NCBI RefSeq assembly: GCF_000383915.1
Contig: NZ_KB912942.1
Coordinates: 4,927,039-4,991,038, forward strand
Reading direction: 5' to 3'
Origin: Amycolatopsis benzoatilytica AK 16/65
GTDB taxonomy: Bacteria; Actinomycetota; Actinomycetes; Mycobacteriales; Pseudonocardiaceae
DNA: 64,000 nt
Part shown: piece after piece, positions 16,847 through 24,973 of the stretch
How positions within the stretch are numbered: position 1 is the first letter of the stretch
How the letters are laid out: each line of letters starts with the position of its first letter
Translations under genes and position numbers: made by a program
The notes under the pieces: model-generated
Databases searched by the model: none
Seen by the model: only the letters and a program-made list of their open reading frames with translations
Told to the model about the DNA's origin: nothing

Positions 16847-17866
16847 CTATCCGGCAGTCTCCGCGTAGCGGGCCGTGACGGCCTCCCGGCCACGCTTGCT
16901 CAGCTCTCCGAACAGCCTCAGCCGGGCCAGGCCGCCGTCGGGGTAGATGTCCAGGCGGACTTCGGTGACTTCGGGGCCGTCCTCGGCCAGCGCGAACCGG
17001 TGGCGCGTGTCCGGCTGCAGGCGGGTCTTCGGCAGCAGCTCGGCCCACTCCCCCTCGTCCAGCCGTCCGCTCACCGACGCCCATCCGGGCGCGTTGCCCT
17101 TCAGGTTGCTGGTGTCCAGTTCCACGAACCGCACCAGGCCGGCGCCCGCCAGCCGGACCGTGGCCCAGTCGTTGCCGTCGTCGCGGCGGCGGGCGGTTTC
17201 CCAGCCTTCCGCCTGGTGCGCGGCCAATCCCGGCGACAGCATGTTGTTCGGCGACGAGTAGAACATGTTGCTGCACCCGGTCACGATCGCGCCGTTCTCC
17301 AGCGCCGCCAGGTCCAGCGAGCGCGGGTCCAGCAGCGCCGGGTCGGGCACCGGGGCGCCATGGACGCGCAACCGGGCCACGCCGCCGTCGGGGTGCTGGG
17401 TCAGGCGGACGTGCGTGTACCGGCGCGGGGACGTGACCTTGTAGAAGTTCTCCGAGTCGCCGGTCGCGGGAGCGCGGTCGACCAGGATGTCCCAGTCGGC
17501 GTCCCGCAGTTCCGCCGCGCTCGGGTAACCGGGCGCCGAGGTCGCCGCGACCGAGACGAACGGCGGGTAGTTTCCCTTGAAAAACGCGGTGTCCACTACG
17601 ACCCCGGAGAAGACTCCGGCCAGGCCGAGGCGGACGAGTGCGTGGTCGTCGCCCGGTTCGCGGTGACGGCGGGTCTCCCAGCCGTCGTACACCTGGCCCT
17701 TCGGCCCGAACGTCTCGGCGCGGTGCGCCGGGCGCCACGGGTTGACCAGGTTCTCCTTTTCGGCGAACAACTCGTCGCTCGCCCACATCACGGTGCCGCC
17801 GAACAGCCGCGAGGCCAGGTCGGGCTGTGCTGTCCACTCCGGACGGTCGGACACGCGCTCCTCCAT
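16847..17866 (-). CDS. alc: Allantoicase
   Basis: A 339-residue allantoicase, which cleaves allantoate to ureidoglycolate and urea. The two tandem beta-barrel (F5/8-like) repeats of the family are visible: each has a GWETRRHR/GWETARRR motif followed by WATVRL or HALVRL and a DTxxFKGN/DTSNLKGN sequence (DTAFFKGNYP and DTSNLKGNAP). It starts 4 bp after the allantoinase stop, so both are in one message. The ATG gives the expected N-terminus; a GTG four codons later is possible. Together with allB it degrades allantoin made by the uricase branch encoded on the other strand. Confidence 0.93.
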   Translation of the reverse strand: MEERVSDRPEWTAQPDLASRLFGGTVMWASDELFAEKENLVNPWRPAHRAETFGPKGQVYDGWETRRHREPGDDHALVRLGLAGVFSGVVVDTAFFKGNYPPFVSVAATSAPGYPSAAELRDADWDILVDRAPATGDSENFYKVTSPRRYTHVRLTQHPDGGVARLRVHGAPVPDPALLDPRSLDLAALENGAIVTGCSNMFYSSPNNMLSPGLAAHQAEGWETARRRDDGNDWATVRLAGAGLVRFVELDTSNLKGNAPGWASVSGRLDEGEWAELLPKTRLQPDTRHRFALAEDGPEVTEVRLDIYPDGGLARLRLFGELSKRGREAVTARYAETAG

Positions 17867-17870
17867 CTCT

Positions 17871-19199
17871 TTAGCAGTTTCCCCGGGTCAGCAAGGTCCC
17901 CCTCGGCTCGTCGCCGGTCACCGGCTCGCCGCGCAGCCAGGTGCCGCGCACCACCCCGGCCAGCGGACGCTGGTCGTAGGCGCTCACCGGGTTGCGGTGG
18001 GCCAGTTTCGCGACGTCCACGACGAAGGCCTCGTCGGGCGCGAAGACCACGAAGTCGGCGTCGAAGCCGACCTCCAGCTTGCCCTTGCGGGTCATCCCCA
18101 CTTGCGCGGCCGGGCGTTCGGCCATCCAGCGGACGACATCGGCCAGCCCGAACCCGCGCTGGCGGGCCTGCGTCCAGATCGCCGGCAAACCCAGCTGCAG
18201 GCTGGAAATCCCGCCCCACGCCAGGCCGAAGTCGCCGGTGTCAAAGCGCTTCAGCTCCGGAGTGCACGGCGAGTGGTCGCTGACGATCGTGTCGATCACA
18301 CCGTCCGCCAGCCCCTGCCACAGCAATTCCCGGTTCGCTGCCTCGCGAATCGGCGGACAGCACTTGAATTGCGTTGCCCCGTCCCGGATTTCCTCCGCCA
18401 CGAAGGACAAGTAATGCGGACAGGTCTCCACCGACAGCGCGACCCCCTCGCGACGCGCGCTGGCGATCAGCGGCAAAGCGTCCGAAGAGGACAGATGCAG
18501 CACGTGCGCGCGGGCGCCGGTGCGGCGCGCGGCTTCGATGACGTGGGTGATCGCCAGGTTTTCCGCGCCGCGCGGGCGGGAGCCGAGGAAGTCGCGGTAC
18601 TTCTCGCCGTGCGGGTCGGGTGCCGCGTCGATCGCCTCGGAATCCTCGGCGTGCACGATCATCAGCGCGTCGAAGGACTTGAGCTCGCGCAGCGCCGACT
18701 CCAGCCCGGCCGCGTCCAGCGGCGGGAACTCGTCCACGCCGGAGTGCAGCAGGAAGCACTTGAAGCCGAAGACGCCCTCGTCGTGCAGGCCGCGCAGGTC
18801 GCTCTCGTTGCCGGGGATCGCACCGCCCCAGAAGCCGACGTCCACGTGCACCCGGCCGCTCGCGGCCTTGCGCTTGACCTCCAGCGCGGCCACGTCGACA
18901 GTCGGCGGCAGGCTGTTGAGCGGCATGTCCACTATCGTCGTGACCCCGCCGGCGGCGGCGGCGCGGGTCGCGGTCGCGAAGCCCTCCCATTCGGCCCGGC
19001 CGGGGTCGTTGACGTGCACGTGGGTGTCCACCAGCCCGGGCAGCAGGACCTCGTCCTCGACCAGCTCGATCACCCGGTCCGCGGGCAGGTCGGCCATGCC
19101 CGGCTCGACCGCGACGATCCGGCCGTCCTGGACGCCGATCGTCGCCGGTCCGAGGCCGGACGGGGTCACCGCGCGAGCGGCGCGCACCACGAGATCCAT
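17871..19199 (-). CDS. allB: Allantoinase
   Basis: A 442-residue cyclic amidohydrolase that opens allantoin to allantoate. Metal-site residues are visible: H60 and H62 in [10 protein letters not shown], the carboxylated lysine K147 in [11 protein letters not shown], a histidine in [10 protein letters not shown], and the aspartate in VSDHSPC. Length is normal. It is the first gene of allB-alc. A GAAAG-AGT-CTTTC dyad is centred about 35 bp upstream of the ATG and is a candidate repressor site, possibly for the IclR regulator encoded near aceB. Confidence 0.93.
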   Translation of the reverse strand: MDLVVRAARAVTPSGLGPATIGVQDGRIVAVEPGMADLPADRVIELVEDEVLLPGLVDTHVHVNDPGRAEWEGFATATRAAAAGGVTTIVDMPLNSLPPTVDVAALEVKRKAASGRVHVDVGFWGGAIPGNESDLRGLHDEGVFGFKCFLLHSGVDEFPPLDAAGLESALRELKSFDALMIVHAEDSEAIDAAPDPHGEKYRDFLGSRPRGAENLAITHVIEAARRTGARAHVLHLSSSDALPLIASARREGVALSVETCPHYLSFVAEEIRDGATQFKCCPPIREAANRELLWQGLADGVIDTIVSDHSPCTPELKRFDTGDFGLAWGGISSLQLGLPAIWTQARQRGFGLADVVRWMAERPAAQVGMTRKGKLEVGFDADFVVFAPDEAFVVDVAKLAHRNPVSAYDQRPLAGVVRGTWLRGEPVTGDEPRGTLLTRGNC

Positions 19200-19228
19200 C
19201 GACGGCTGCCCTCCAATTTCACGGTACG

Positions 19229-19241
19229 GAAAGAGTCTTTC
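19229..19241. promoter_or_regulatory. Candidate operator upstream of allB
   Basis: GAAAG-AGT-CTTTC is a perfect 5-3-5 dyad within the short divergent region between allB and the HTH regulator. In Streptomyces the IclR protein AllR represses allantoin genes from nearby sites; whether this is such a site is inference. Confidence 0.4.
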
Positions 19242-19308
19242 GCTCTCCGAGATTAGACACGTTCTTCCCGGCTCGTCAACGGCGCGCCCACCAGGTTACG
19301 GTCACCAA

Positions 19309-19785
19309 GTGGAGTTGGAAGCCGAGTTCACCAGCGAACCGTTCCGCGGCGAAGGCGCCCCGCCGGACCACGCCGTCCGCGCCCGCGACGCCGCGGACGC
19401 GGCCGGACTCGAAACCGACTTCGGCCCGCTCGGCACACTGGCCCGCGGCCCGGCCGAGGACCTGTTCGCCGCACTGCCGGCGATCGCCCGGGCCGCCCTC
19501 GAAGGCGGGGCCACCCGGGTAACGCTGCAACTGCGCCGGACCGACGATTCCGAAGCCGTTCCCGGGGTCGAACTCAACAGCGCGCTGGCCCGATTGATCG
19601 CCGACGTGGAACGCGAACTCGGCGCGAAACTGAGCGAACTCGACCGGCCGGCGAAGCAGCGCGCGGTACGCCTGCTGCGCGAGCGAGGGGCCTTCAACCT
19701 GCGGAAATCGGTCTCGGCGGTGGCCGAAGAGCTGGGCGTCACCCGGTTCACGGTCTACAACTACCTGAACCGCGAAGCGGACTGA
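19309..19785 (+). CDS. HTH regulator with N-terminal thiamine-binding-like domain
   Basis: A 158-residue protein. The first 85 residues (MELEAEFTSEPFRGEG; FGPLGTLARGPAEDLFAALP; GATRVTLQLRR) resemble the small ferredoxin-like MTH1187/YkoF fold that binds thiamine-like ligands. The C-terminus holds a helix-turn-helix (VAEELGVTRFTVYNYL) of the Fis/PucR C-terminal kind. The GTG start follows directly on the divergent promoter. The gene is placed between allB and uraD, and a perfect dyad lies just past its stop codon, so it is likely to regulate uraD-uraH-uricase. The ligand, perhaps a purine product, is unknown. The fold assignment is from pattern memory and is moderate. Confidence 0.7.
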   Translation: MELEAEFTSEPFRGEGAPPDHAVRARDAADAAGLETDFGPLGTLARGPAEDLFAALPAIARAALEGGATRVTLQLRRTDDSEAVPGVELNSALARLIADVERELGAKLSELDRPAKQRAVRLLRERGAFNLRKSVSAVAEELGVTRFTVYNYLNREAD

Positions 19786-19793
19786 AGATCGAT

Positions 19794-19808
19794 TCAACAA
19801 AGTGTTGA
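19794..19808. promoter_or_regulatory. Candidate operator upstream of uraD
   Basis: TCAACA-AAG-TGTTGA is a perfect 6-3-6 dyad about 60 bp before the uraD start, just after the HTH gene. Its position fits control of the urate operon by the HTH protein or another purine-responsive regulator. Confidence 0.5.
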
Positions 19809-19866
19809 CGGACGCTCGGGCCGGCCGTACCGTCAGCGGAACACCACCTCCCCGGAGGAGATTCCG

Positions 19867-20352
19867 TTGCCGCTCGCACTCGCCGAGTTCAACTCCGCGT
19901 CCGCCGAAGAAGTCCGGCCCGTTCTCAGCGCCTGCCTGGCCGTTCCGCGCTGGGTCGACGCCCTGCTCGCCGCCCGCCCGTACGCCGATTTCGCCGCGCT
20001 GAGCACCACTGCGGACCAGGTGACTCCGTTGCGGCGCAACGAGATTCGCGCCGCGATCGCCGCGCACCCGCGCATCGGCGAACAGCCGGCAAGCAAGGGC
20101 AGCGACGCCGACTGGTCGCGTTCCGAGCAATCCGGTGTGGACAATCCGGACGAATTCGCCGCCGCGAACGCCGCTTACGAAGAACGGTTCGGCCACGTGT
20201 TCCTGGTGTGCGCCAGCGGGCGCAGCGGCGAGGAACTGCTCGCGAACCTGCGGTCCCGGCTGGGCAACGACCCGGAAACCGAACTCGACGTCGCCGGCGC
20301 GGAGCTGGCGAAGATCGCGCGACTGCGCCTGGCGAAAGCGATTACGGCATGA
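19867..20352 (+). CDS. uraD: OHCU decarboxylase
   Basis: 2-oxo-4-hydroxy-4-carboxy-5-ureidoimidazoline decarboxylase, 161 residues, the third step from urate to S-allantoin. The catalytic histidine is H67 in AAHPRIGE; the family motif NAAYEERFGHVFLVCASGRS is intact. The start is a TTG preceded by a good ribosome binding site (GGAGGAG). It opens the operon uraD-uraH-uricase-permease; its stop overlaps the uraH ATG. The biochemical order (uricase, uraH, uraD) is the reverse of the gene order. Confidence 0.92.
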   Translation: MPLALAEFNSASAEEVRPVLSACLAVPRWVDALLAARPYADFAALSTTADQVTPLRRNEIRAAIAAHPRIGEQPASKGSDADWSRSEQSGVDNPDEFAAANAAYEERFGHVFLVCASGRSGEELLANLRSRLGNDPETELDVAGAELAKIARLRLAKAITA

Positions 20353-20666
20353 GCCTCGTGACCACCCACGTCCTCGACACCGCGACCGGCAAGCCCGCCG
20401 CCGGGATCGCGGTGCGCTTCGAGCGCCAGGACGGGACGCCGGTCGCGCAAGGCGTCACCGACGACGACGGCCGCATCCGCGACCTCGGACCGGACACGCT
20501 CGACCCCGGCGGGTACCGGTTGATCTTCGACACCGGGAGCTACCTCGGACCGGAGGCATTCTTCCCGGACGTCACAATCACCTTCCGGATCGCCGACGGC
20601 ACCTCGCACCACCACGTGCCGGTGCTGCTGAGCCCGTTCGCCTATTCCACCTATCGCGGGAGCTGA
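20349..20666 (+). CDS. uraH: 5-Hydroxyisourate hydrolase (transthyretin-like)
   Basis: A 105-residue transthyretin-related protein that hydrolyses 5-hydroxyisourate, the product of uricase. The diagnostic features are H7 in TTHVLDTATGKPA, a basic residue in strand B (RFERQDG), HHHVPVLLSPFAYSTY and the C-terminal YRGS tetrapeptide. The ATG overlaps the uraD stop (ATGA) and the next gene follows after 1 bp, so the three enzymes are made from one message. Confidence 0.95.
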   Translation: MSLVTTHVLDTATGKPAAGIAVRFERQDGTPVAQGVTDDDGRIRDLGPDTLDPGGYRLIFDTGSYLGPEAFFPDVTITFRIADGTSHHHVPVLLSPFAYSTYRGS

Positions 20667-20667
20667 C

Positions 20668-21561
20668 ATGGGAATCTCCTTGGGCCCCAACCAGTACGGC
20701 AAAGCCGAGGTCCGCCTCGTCACGGTCCGCCGGGAGGGAACCGTGCACCACCTGCGCGACCTCACCGTGTCCTCCGCGCTGCGCGGCGACCTGACGGCCA
20801 CCCACCTGACCGGCGACAACACCGCCGTACTCGCCACCGACACGCAGAAGAACACGATGTACGCGTTCGCCAAGCAGCAGGACGTCGGCGAGATCGAGGA
20901 CTTCGCGATCCGGCTCGGCCGGCACTTCGTCGACACCCAGGAAAAGATCACCGGCGCGCGCCTGACCATCGAAGAGCAGGGCTGGGACCGGATCGCGGTC
21001 GAGGGCACCCCGCACGACCACGCGTTCAGCCGCGCCGGCGGCGCCGAACGCCGCACCACCACCGTCACCGTGCAGGACGGCCGTGCCTGGGTGGTGTCCG
21101 GAGTGGACGGCCTGGTCGTGCTCAAGTCCACCGGGTCGGAATTCCACGGTTTTCCGAAGGACGAATACACCACCCTCGCCGAAACCGACGACCGCATTCT
21201 CGCCACCGCCGTCACCGCGCGCTGGCGCTACGAAGGATCCACCGGGATCGACTGGGCCAAGAGCCATCGGGAGATCCGGCAGACGCTGCTGCAGACGTTT
21301 GCCGCCAAGCACAGCCTCTCGCTGCAGCAAACCCTGTACGCGATGGGCGAAGCCGTGCTGCACTCGCGGCCGGAGGTAGCCGAAATCCGGTTCTCCTTGC
21401 CCAACAAGCACCATTTCCTCGTCGATCTAAGCCCCTTCGGCCTCGAGAACGCAGGCGAGGTGTTCTACGCCGCCGACCGCCCGTACGGCCTCATCGAAGG
21501 CTCGGTGGTCCGCGACGAAGCCGAAGAGCCCGGCCCGGCCTGGACCGACGCCGTGCTCTAG
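20668..21561 (+). CDS. Urate oxidase (uricase), cofactor-independent
   Basis: A 297-residue uricase oxidising urate to 5-hydroxyisourate with release of hydrogen peroxide. Two T-fold domains are visible, with the charge-relay region around TGDNTAVLATDTQKNTMYAF and the conserved KSTGSEFHGFPKDEYTTL segment. SLPNKHHFLVDL near the C-terminus is the uricase signature. The ATG directly follows uraH by one base. Length is normal. The permease follows after 25 bp. Together with uraH and uraD it yields S-allantoin for allB. Confidence 0.95.
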   Translation: MGISLGPNQYGKAEVRLVTVRREGTVHHLRDLTVSSALRGDLTATHLTGDNTAVLATDTQKNTMYAFAKQQDVGEIEDFAIRLGRHFVDTQEKITGARLTIEEQGWDRIAVEGTPHDHAFSRAGGAERRTTTVTVQDGRAWVVSGVDGLVVLKSTGSEFHGFPKDEYTTLAETDDRILATAVTARWRYEGSTGIDWAKSHREIRQTLLQTFAAKHSLSLQQTLYAMGEAVLHSRPEVAEIRFSLPNKHHFLVDLSPFGLENAGEVFYAADRPYGLIEGSVVRDEAEEPGPAWTDAVL

Positions 21562-21586
21562 CCCCGAGTCCCCTCCGGGAGAGCGC

Positions 21587-22933
21587 ATGTCAGCTTCGCA
21601 GGAACGACCATCTCGGCACCCCGTGGACGCGGCGCCTCCGCTGCCGCAACTGATCCTCGGAGGAATCCAGCACGTCGCGGCCATGTACGCCGGAGTGGTG
21701 GCCCCACCGCTCGTCATCGGCGCGGCTGTCGGCCTGTCCCCCGGCCAGCTCGCGCTGCTGATCAGCGCGGCGTTGTTCACCGCGGGGCTGGCCACCCTGC
21801 TGCAGACTCTCGGATGCTGGCGTTTCGGCGCCCGGCTGCCGCTGGTCAACGGCGTGACTTTCGCCGCGGTAGCACCGATTCTGTCCATCGCGGAGCAGCA
21901 CCGCGGCGCCAATCCGCTCGGCGTGGTGTACGGCGCCACGCTCGCCGGCGGCGTGTTCGTCGTGTTCGCCGCTCCGTTCTTCTCCAAACTGACGCGGTTC
22001 TTCCCGCCGGTCGTGACGGGGACGGTCATCACCCTCATCGGGATCTCGCTGCTGCCGGTCGCGGTGCAGTGGATCGCCGCACAGCAGAAGGCCGCCAAGC
22101 CCACCGGCCTGGTGCTGGCCGGGATCACGCTGGTCGCGGTCTTGCTCTTCACCCGGTTCCTGACCGGGTTCTGGAGCCGGGTCGCGCTCCTGCTCGGCCT
22201 GGTCGCGGGCACCGTCGTCGCCTGGCCGCTCGGGCAGGTCGACACGTCCACCCTGAAACAAGCCCCGGTCTTCGGCATTGTTTCGCCGTTCCACTTCGGC
22301 GCGCCGGCCTTCGATATCGCCGCGATCGTCTCGATGCTGATCGTGATGCTCGTGGTGATGGCGGAAAGCACCGCGGACCTGCTCGCGCTCGGCGAGATCG
22401 TGGGCCGTCCGACCGACAGCCGCGTGCTGGCCGACGGCCTGCGCGCGGACGGGCTGTCCACCGCGGTAGGCACCGTCTTCGGCGGGTTCGCCTGCACGGC
22501 GTTCGCGCAGAACATCGGGCTGGTGTCGCTCACCCGGATGTTCAGCCGGTACGTGGTCGCCGCCAGCGGCGTGGTGCTCGTGCTGCTGGGCGTGTTCCCG
22601 GTGACCGGCGGGATCATCGCGCTGGTGCCGCAGCCGGTGCTCGGCGGGGCCGGGCTGGTGCTGTTCGGCAGCGTCGCGGTGAGCGGCGTCCGGACGCTCG
22701 CGAAGGCGTCGTTCGAGCATCCGGTCAACGTCGCGATCGTCGCCGCGTCGCTGGGCGTCGGGCTGATCCCGATCGCCATGCCGGGGTTCTACTCCGGGTT
22801 CCCGGCGGCGCTGCAGGTCGTGCTGAACTCCGGGATCAGCGCCGGCTGCGTCACCGCGGTGGTGCTGAACCTGGTGCTCCGGCCGCGCTTGATAGAACGC
22901 TCTACTGTGCAGGAGTTATCCTCGGTGCCGTGA
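21587..22933 (+). CDS. NCS2 family purine/xanthine/urate permease
   Basis: A 448-residue nucleobase-cation symporter 2 (UraA/PbuX fold) with about fourteen transmembrane helices. The QH motif near the start (LILGGIQHVAAMYAG) and the signature VVMAESTADLLALGE, with its substrate-site glutamate, are present, as is GTVFGGFACTAFAQNIGLV. Position after uricase suggests urate or xanthine as substrate; the family is too similar within itself to choose. The stop overlaps the TetR start by four bases. Confidence 0.9.
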   Translation: MSASQERPSRHPVDAAPPLPQLILGGIQHVAAMYAGVVAPPLVIGAAVGLSPGQLALLISAALFTAGLATLLQTLGCWRFGARLPLVNGVTFAAVAPILSIAEQHRGANPLGVVYGATLAGGVFVVFAAPFFSKLTRFFPPVVTGTVITLIGISLLPVAVQWIAAQQKAAKPTGLVLAGITLVAVLLFTRFLTGFWSRVALLLGLVAGTVVAWPLGQVDTSTLKQAPVFGIVSPFHFGAPAFDIAAIVSMLIVMLVVMAESTADLLALGEIVGRPTDSRVLADGLRADGLSTAVGTVFGGFACTAFAQNIGLVSLTRMFSRYVVAASGVVLVLLGVFPVTGGIIALVPQPVLGGAGLVLFGSVAVSGVRTLAKASFEHPVNVAIVAASLGVGLIPIAMPGFYSGFPAALQVVLNSGISAGCVTAVVLNLVLRPRLIERSTVQELSSVP

Positions 22934-23538
22934 CAGGCACCAAGGACCGCATCCTCGCCGCAGGGGCGGAGTTGTTCCGCCAGGGCGGGTACGCCGGCAC
23001 CGGCGTGAAGCAGATCGTCGAAAAGGCGGGCGCGCCCTTCGGGTCGCTGTACCACTTCTTCCCCGGCGGCAAAGTCCAGCTGGGCGAAGAAGTGGTACGG
23101 ACCTCGGGAATGCAGTACGCGCAGCTGTTCGAGGTCTTCATCGCGCCGGCACCGGACCTGCTCACCGGCCTCGAAACGTTCTTCGGGGCCGCGGTCACCA
23201 CCTTGCTGGAGACGGATTACGTCGAGGGCTGCCCGATCGCGACCGTCGCGCTCGAAGTGGCGACCACGAACGAACCCCTGCGCCAGGCCACCGCGGACGT
23301 GTTCACGGCCTGGACCGAGGCGGGCACCCGCGGCTTCGCGCCGTTCGGGCTGCCCGCCGAGCAGGGCCGCACCCTGACACTGGCTCTGGTCACCAGCCTG
23401 GAAGGGGCTTTTGTCCTGTCCCGTTCCCTTCGGTCGACCGAACCGATGGCGGTGGCGGGCGCGGCAGTGGTGGACGTCGCGCGGCGATTGCTGAGCGAAC
23501 TCGGCCACGACGGGAAAAGGCAACCCGCCGGAGGCTAA
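22930..23538 (+). CDS. TetR family transcriptional regulator
   Basis: A 202-residue TetR-type regulator. The helix-turn-helix covers AGTGVKQIVEKAGAPFGSLYHFFPGGK, closest to the LmrA/YxaF subgroup, and the C-terminal domain has EGCPIATVALEVATTNEPLR, typical of that subgroup. The GTG start overlaps the permease stop (GTGA), placing the gene last in the urate operon. It may sense a purine or a toxic permease substrate. No matching dyad was identified beyond the uraD upstream site. Confidence 0.87.
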   Translation: MTGTKDRILAAGAELFRQGGYAGTGVKQIVEKAGAPFGSLYHFFPGGKVQLGEEVVRTSGMQYAQLFEVFIAPAPDLLTGLETFFGAAVTTLLETDYVEGCPIATVALEVATTNEPLRQATADVFTAWTEAGTRGFAPFGLPAEQGRTLTLALVTSLEGAFVLSRSLRSTEPMAVAGAAVVDVARRLLSELGHDGKRQPAGG

Positions 23539-23540
23539 GC

Positions 23541-23692
23541 GCTTGCCTCAGGCGGTGCGCGCCGAACGGTCCTCTTGCCTGTCCGTGAAGGGCCCTTGAG
23601 GGACTTGGATTCCCGCAAGGGGCCCTTTACGGACGGACCGGCGAACTGGCCGCCGGCCGCCCTGGCATCACGACAGCGCCAGGTGAGACATG
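23541..23692. repeat. Full-length (about 150 bp) palindromic element
   Basis: A central hairpin (23581-23634) with both flanks present. The left flank begins GCTTGCCTCAGGCGGTGC two bases after the TetR stop; the right flank ends near CATCACGACAGCGCC and GGTGAGACATGCT. The outer ends are themselves imperfect inverted repeats. Close copies lie at 45441 (half) and 63121 (full). The copy occupies most of the gap before tatB. Confidence 0.85.
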
Positions 23693-23739
23693 CTCTAAGC
23701 TGGCGGCACTGACCGCGGCGTTCCCGGAGGAGGTGGGCG

Positions 23740-24102
23740 GTGTTCGGTCTCAGCATCGACCATATCGTCATCCTGCTGATCGCCGCGTTGTTCATCGTCG
23801 GCCCGGAACGACTGCCCGAGACCACCCAGTGGCTCGCGAAGACACTGCGGCAGATCCGCGGGTTCGCCGCGGGCACCCGGGCGCAACTCGAAGCCGAACT
23901 CGGCCCCGAGTATCAGCAACTGCGGAAACCGTTGCAGGAGCTGCAATCCCTGCGAATCGGCGACCCGCGGGCCGCGGTGACGAAGTTCCTTCTGGACGAC
24001 ACTCCAGCCGCGCCGGCCGCCTCGGTCGCCGCGCCGGCGGCTGTCGCACCGGTGCCGCTGCGGCCGGACGAGCGGCCGCCGGTCGATCCGGACGCGACCT
24101 GA
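23740..24102 (+). CDS. tatB: Sec-independent translocase subunit TatB
   Basis: A 120-residue TatA/B-type protein: short N-terminal transmembrane helix (IDHIVILLIAALFIVGPERLP) with the GPERLP elbow, then an amphipathic helix (LAKTLRQIRGFAAGTRAQLEAEL) and a Pro/Ala-rich tail. The glutamate in GPERLP and the overall length favour TatB over TatA. The GTG start follows a good ribosome binding site (GGAGGAGG). The gene stands alone here, and its stop codon touches that of the convergent DUF998 gene without any gap. Confidence 0.88.
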   Translation: MFGLSIDHIVILLIAALFIVGPERLPETTQWLAKTLRQIRGFAAGTRAQLEAELGPEYQQLRKPLQELQSLRIGDPRAAVTKFLLDDTPAAPAASVAAPAAVAPVPLRPDERPPVDPDAT

Positions 24103-24828
24103 TCAGTCCGCGGCGCGCCACGCCCAGGCAGCCAGCACCAGCAATTCCCCGAGTTCCAGCACCGCCATCACGCGTTCCACCAGCCCGGTCGCCACGGTCG
24201 GCAGATGGCGGCCGAACAGGACATTCGCCGCGAACGGAATGAGAAACGGCAGAAAGAACGGCACCGCGGCATAAGACAGAATGCGCGACGATCGAGCGAA
24301 ACCGCGCCACTGCGGCGAATTCCGCTGAGCTCGGCCGAGCAGCCAGCCGGCCAGCGGCAAACTGACGCAACTCACCCCGGTCGCACCGAGGTGCACTTTT
24401 CCGACCAGGGTCACCGCATTCCCCTGCGGGTCTTTCGTGAACAACGCGACCGCGGCCAGCCCGGCACACCAGGCGGTCATCGCCACCAGCGCCAGCGGCC
24501 CGCGCAGGATCGCGCGCCGGCGCAGCACCGCCAGCACCACGACCGACCCGGCAGAGGTGAGCAGCATCGCCGCCGCCCACATCCACCAGCCGGGACACCA
24601 GGCGTAGTCGCTGAGCATCGCGCTGACCGGGTCGATCGGGCCCCATCGCCGGTCGACGTGCAACACCACCAGGAACGCGGTCGCCGCCAGCACCGCGACC
24701 ACTGCCGCACCGAGCGCGAGCTTCGTCCCTTTCGCCGGCGGGGCTGGCACCCGGACGCTGATCGCCGGGGTCAGTTCTGTCGCCACTGTGAGTTCTCCAC
24801 TCGGATCCGCTGCCGTCCGGAAAAGCAT
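24103..24828 (-). CDS. DUF998 family integral membrane protein
   Basis: A 241-residue membrane protein with about six transmembrane helices. The family features are the SAMLSDYAW segment after the first helix, a TKDPQGNAVT loop and an extracellular histidine (VHLGATGVSC). DUF998 proteins have no established function. A 30-residue hydrophilic N-terminal tail precedes the first helix; the actual start might lie at a later codon. The stop abuts the tatB stop. Confidence 0.78.
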   Translation of the reverse strand: MLFRTAADPSGELTVATELTPAISVRVPAPPAKGTKLALGAAVVAVLAATAFLVVLHVDRRWGPIDPVSAMLSDYAWCPGWWMWAAAMLLTSAGSVVVLAVLRRRAILRGPLALVAMTAWCAGLAAVALFTKDPQGNAVTLVGKVHLGATGVSCVSLPLAGWLLGRAQRNSPQWRGFARSSRILSYAAVPFFLPFLIPFAANVLFGRHLPTVATGLVERVMAVLELGELLVLAAWAWRAAD

Positions 24829-24973
24829 ATCCCGGACTCGGCCGCGCCCCTTTCCCGACAGTCCGGCCGCATTGCCCCGAAAACCGGGAAATCGCCCGAT
24901 TCCCCTCTCAGCGTCCTGTCAGAAAATCCGGCTACGCTCACCGGAGTTCAGCGGGTGAAAAGACGGGAAATCC

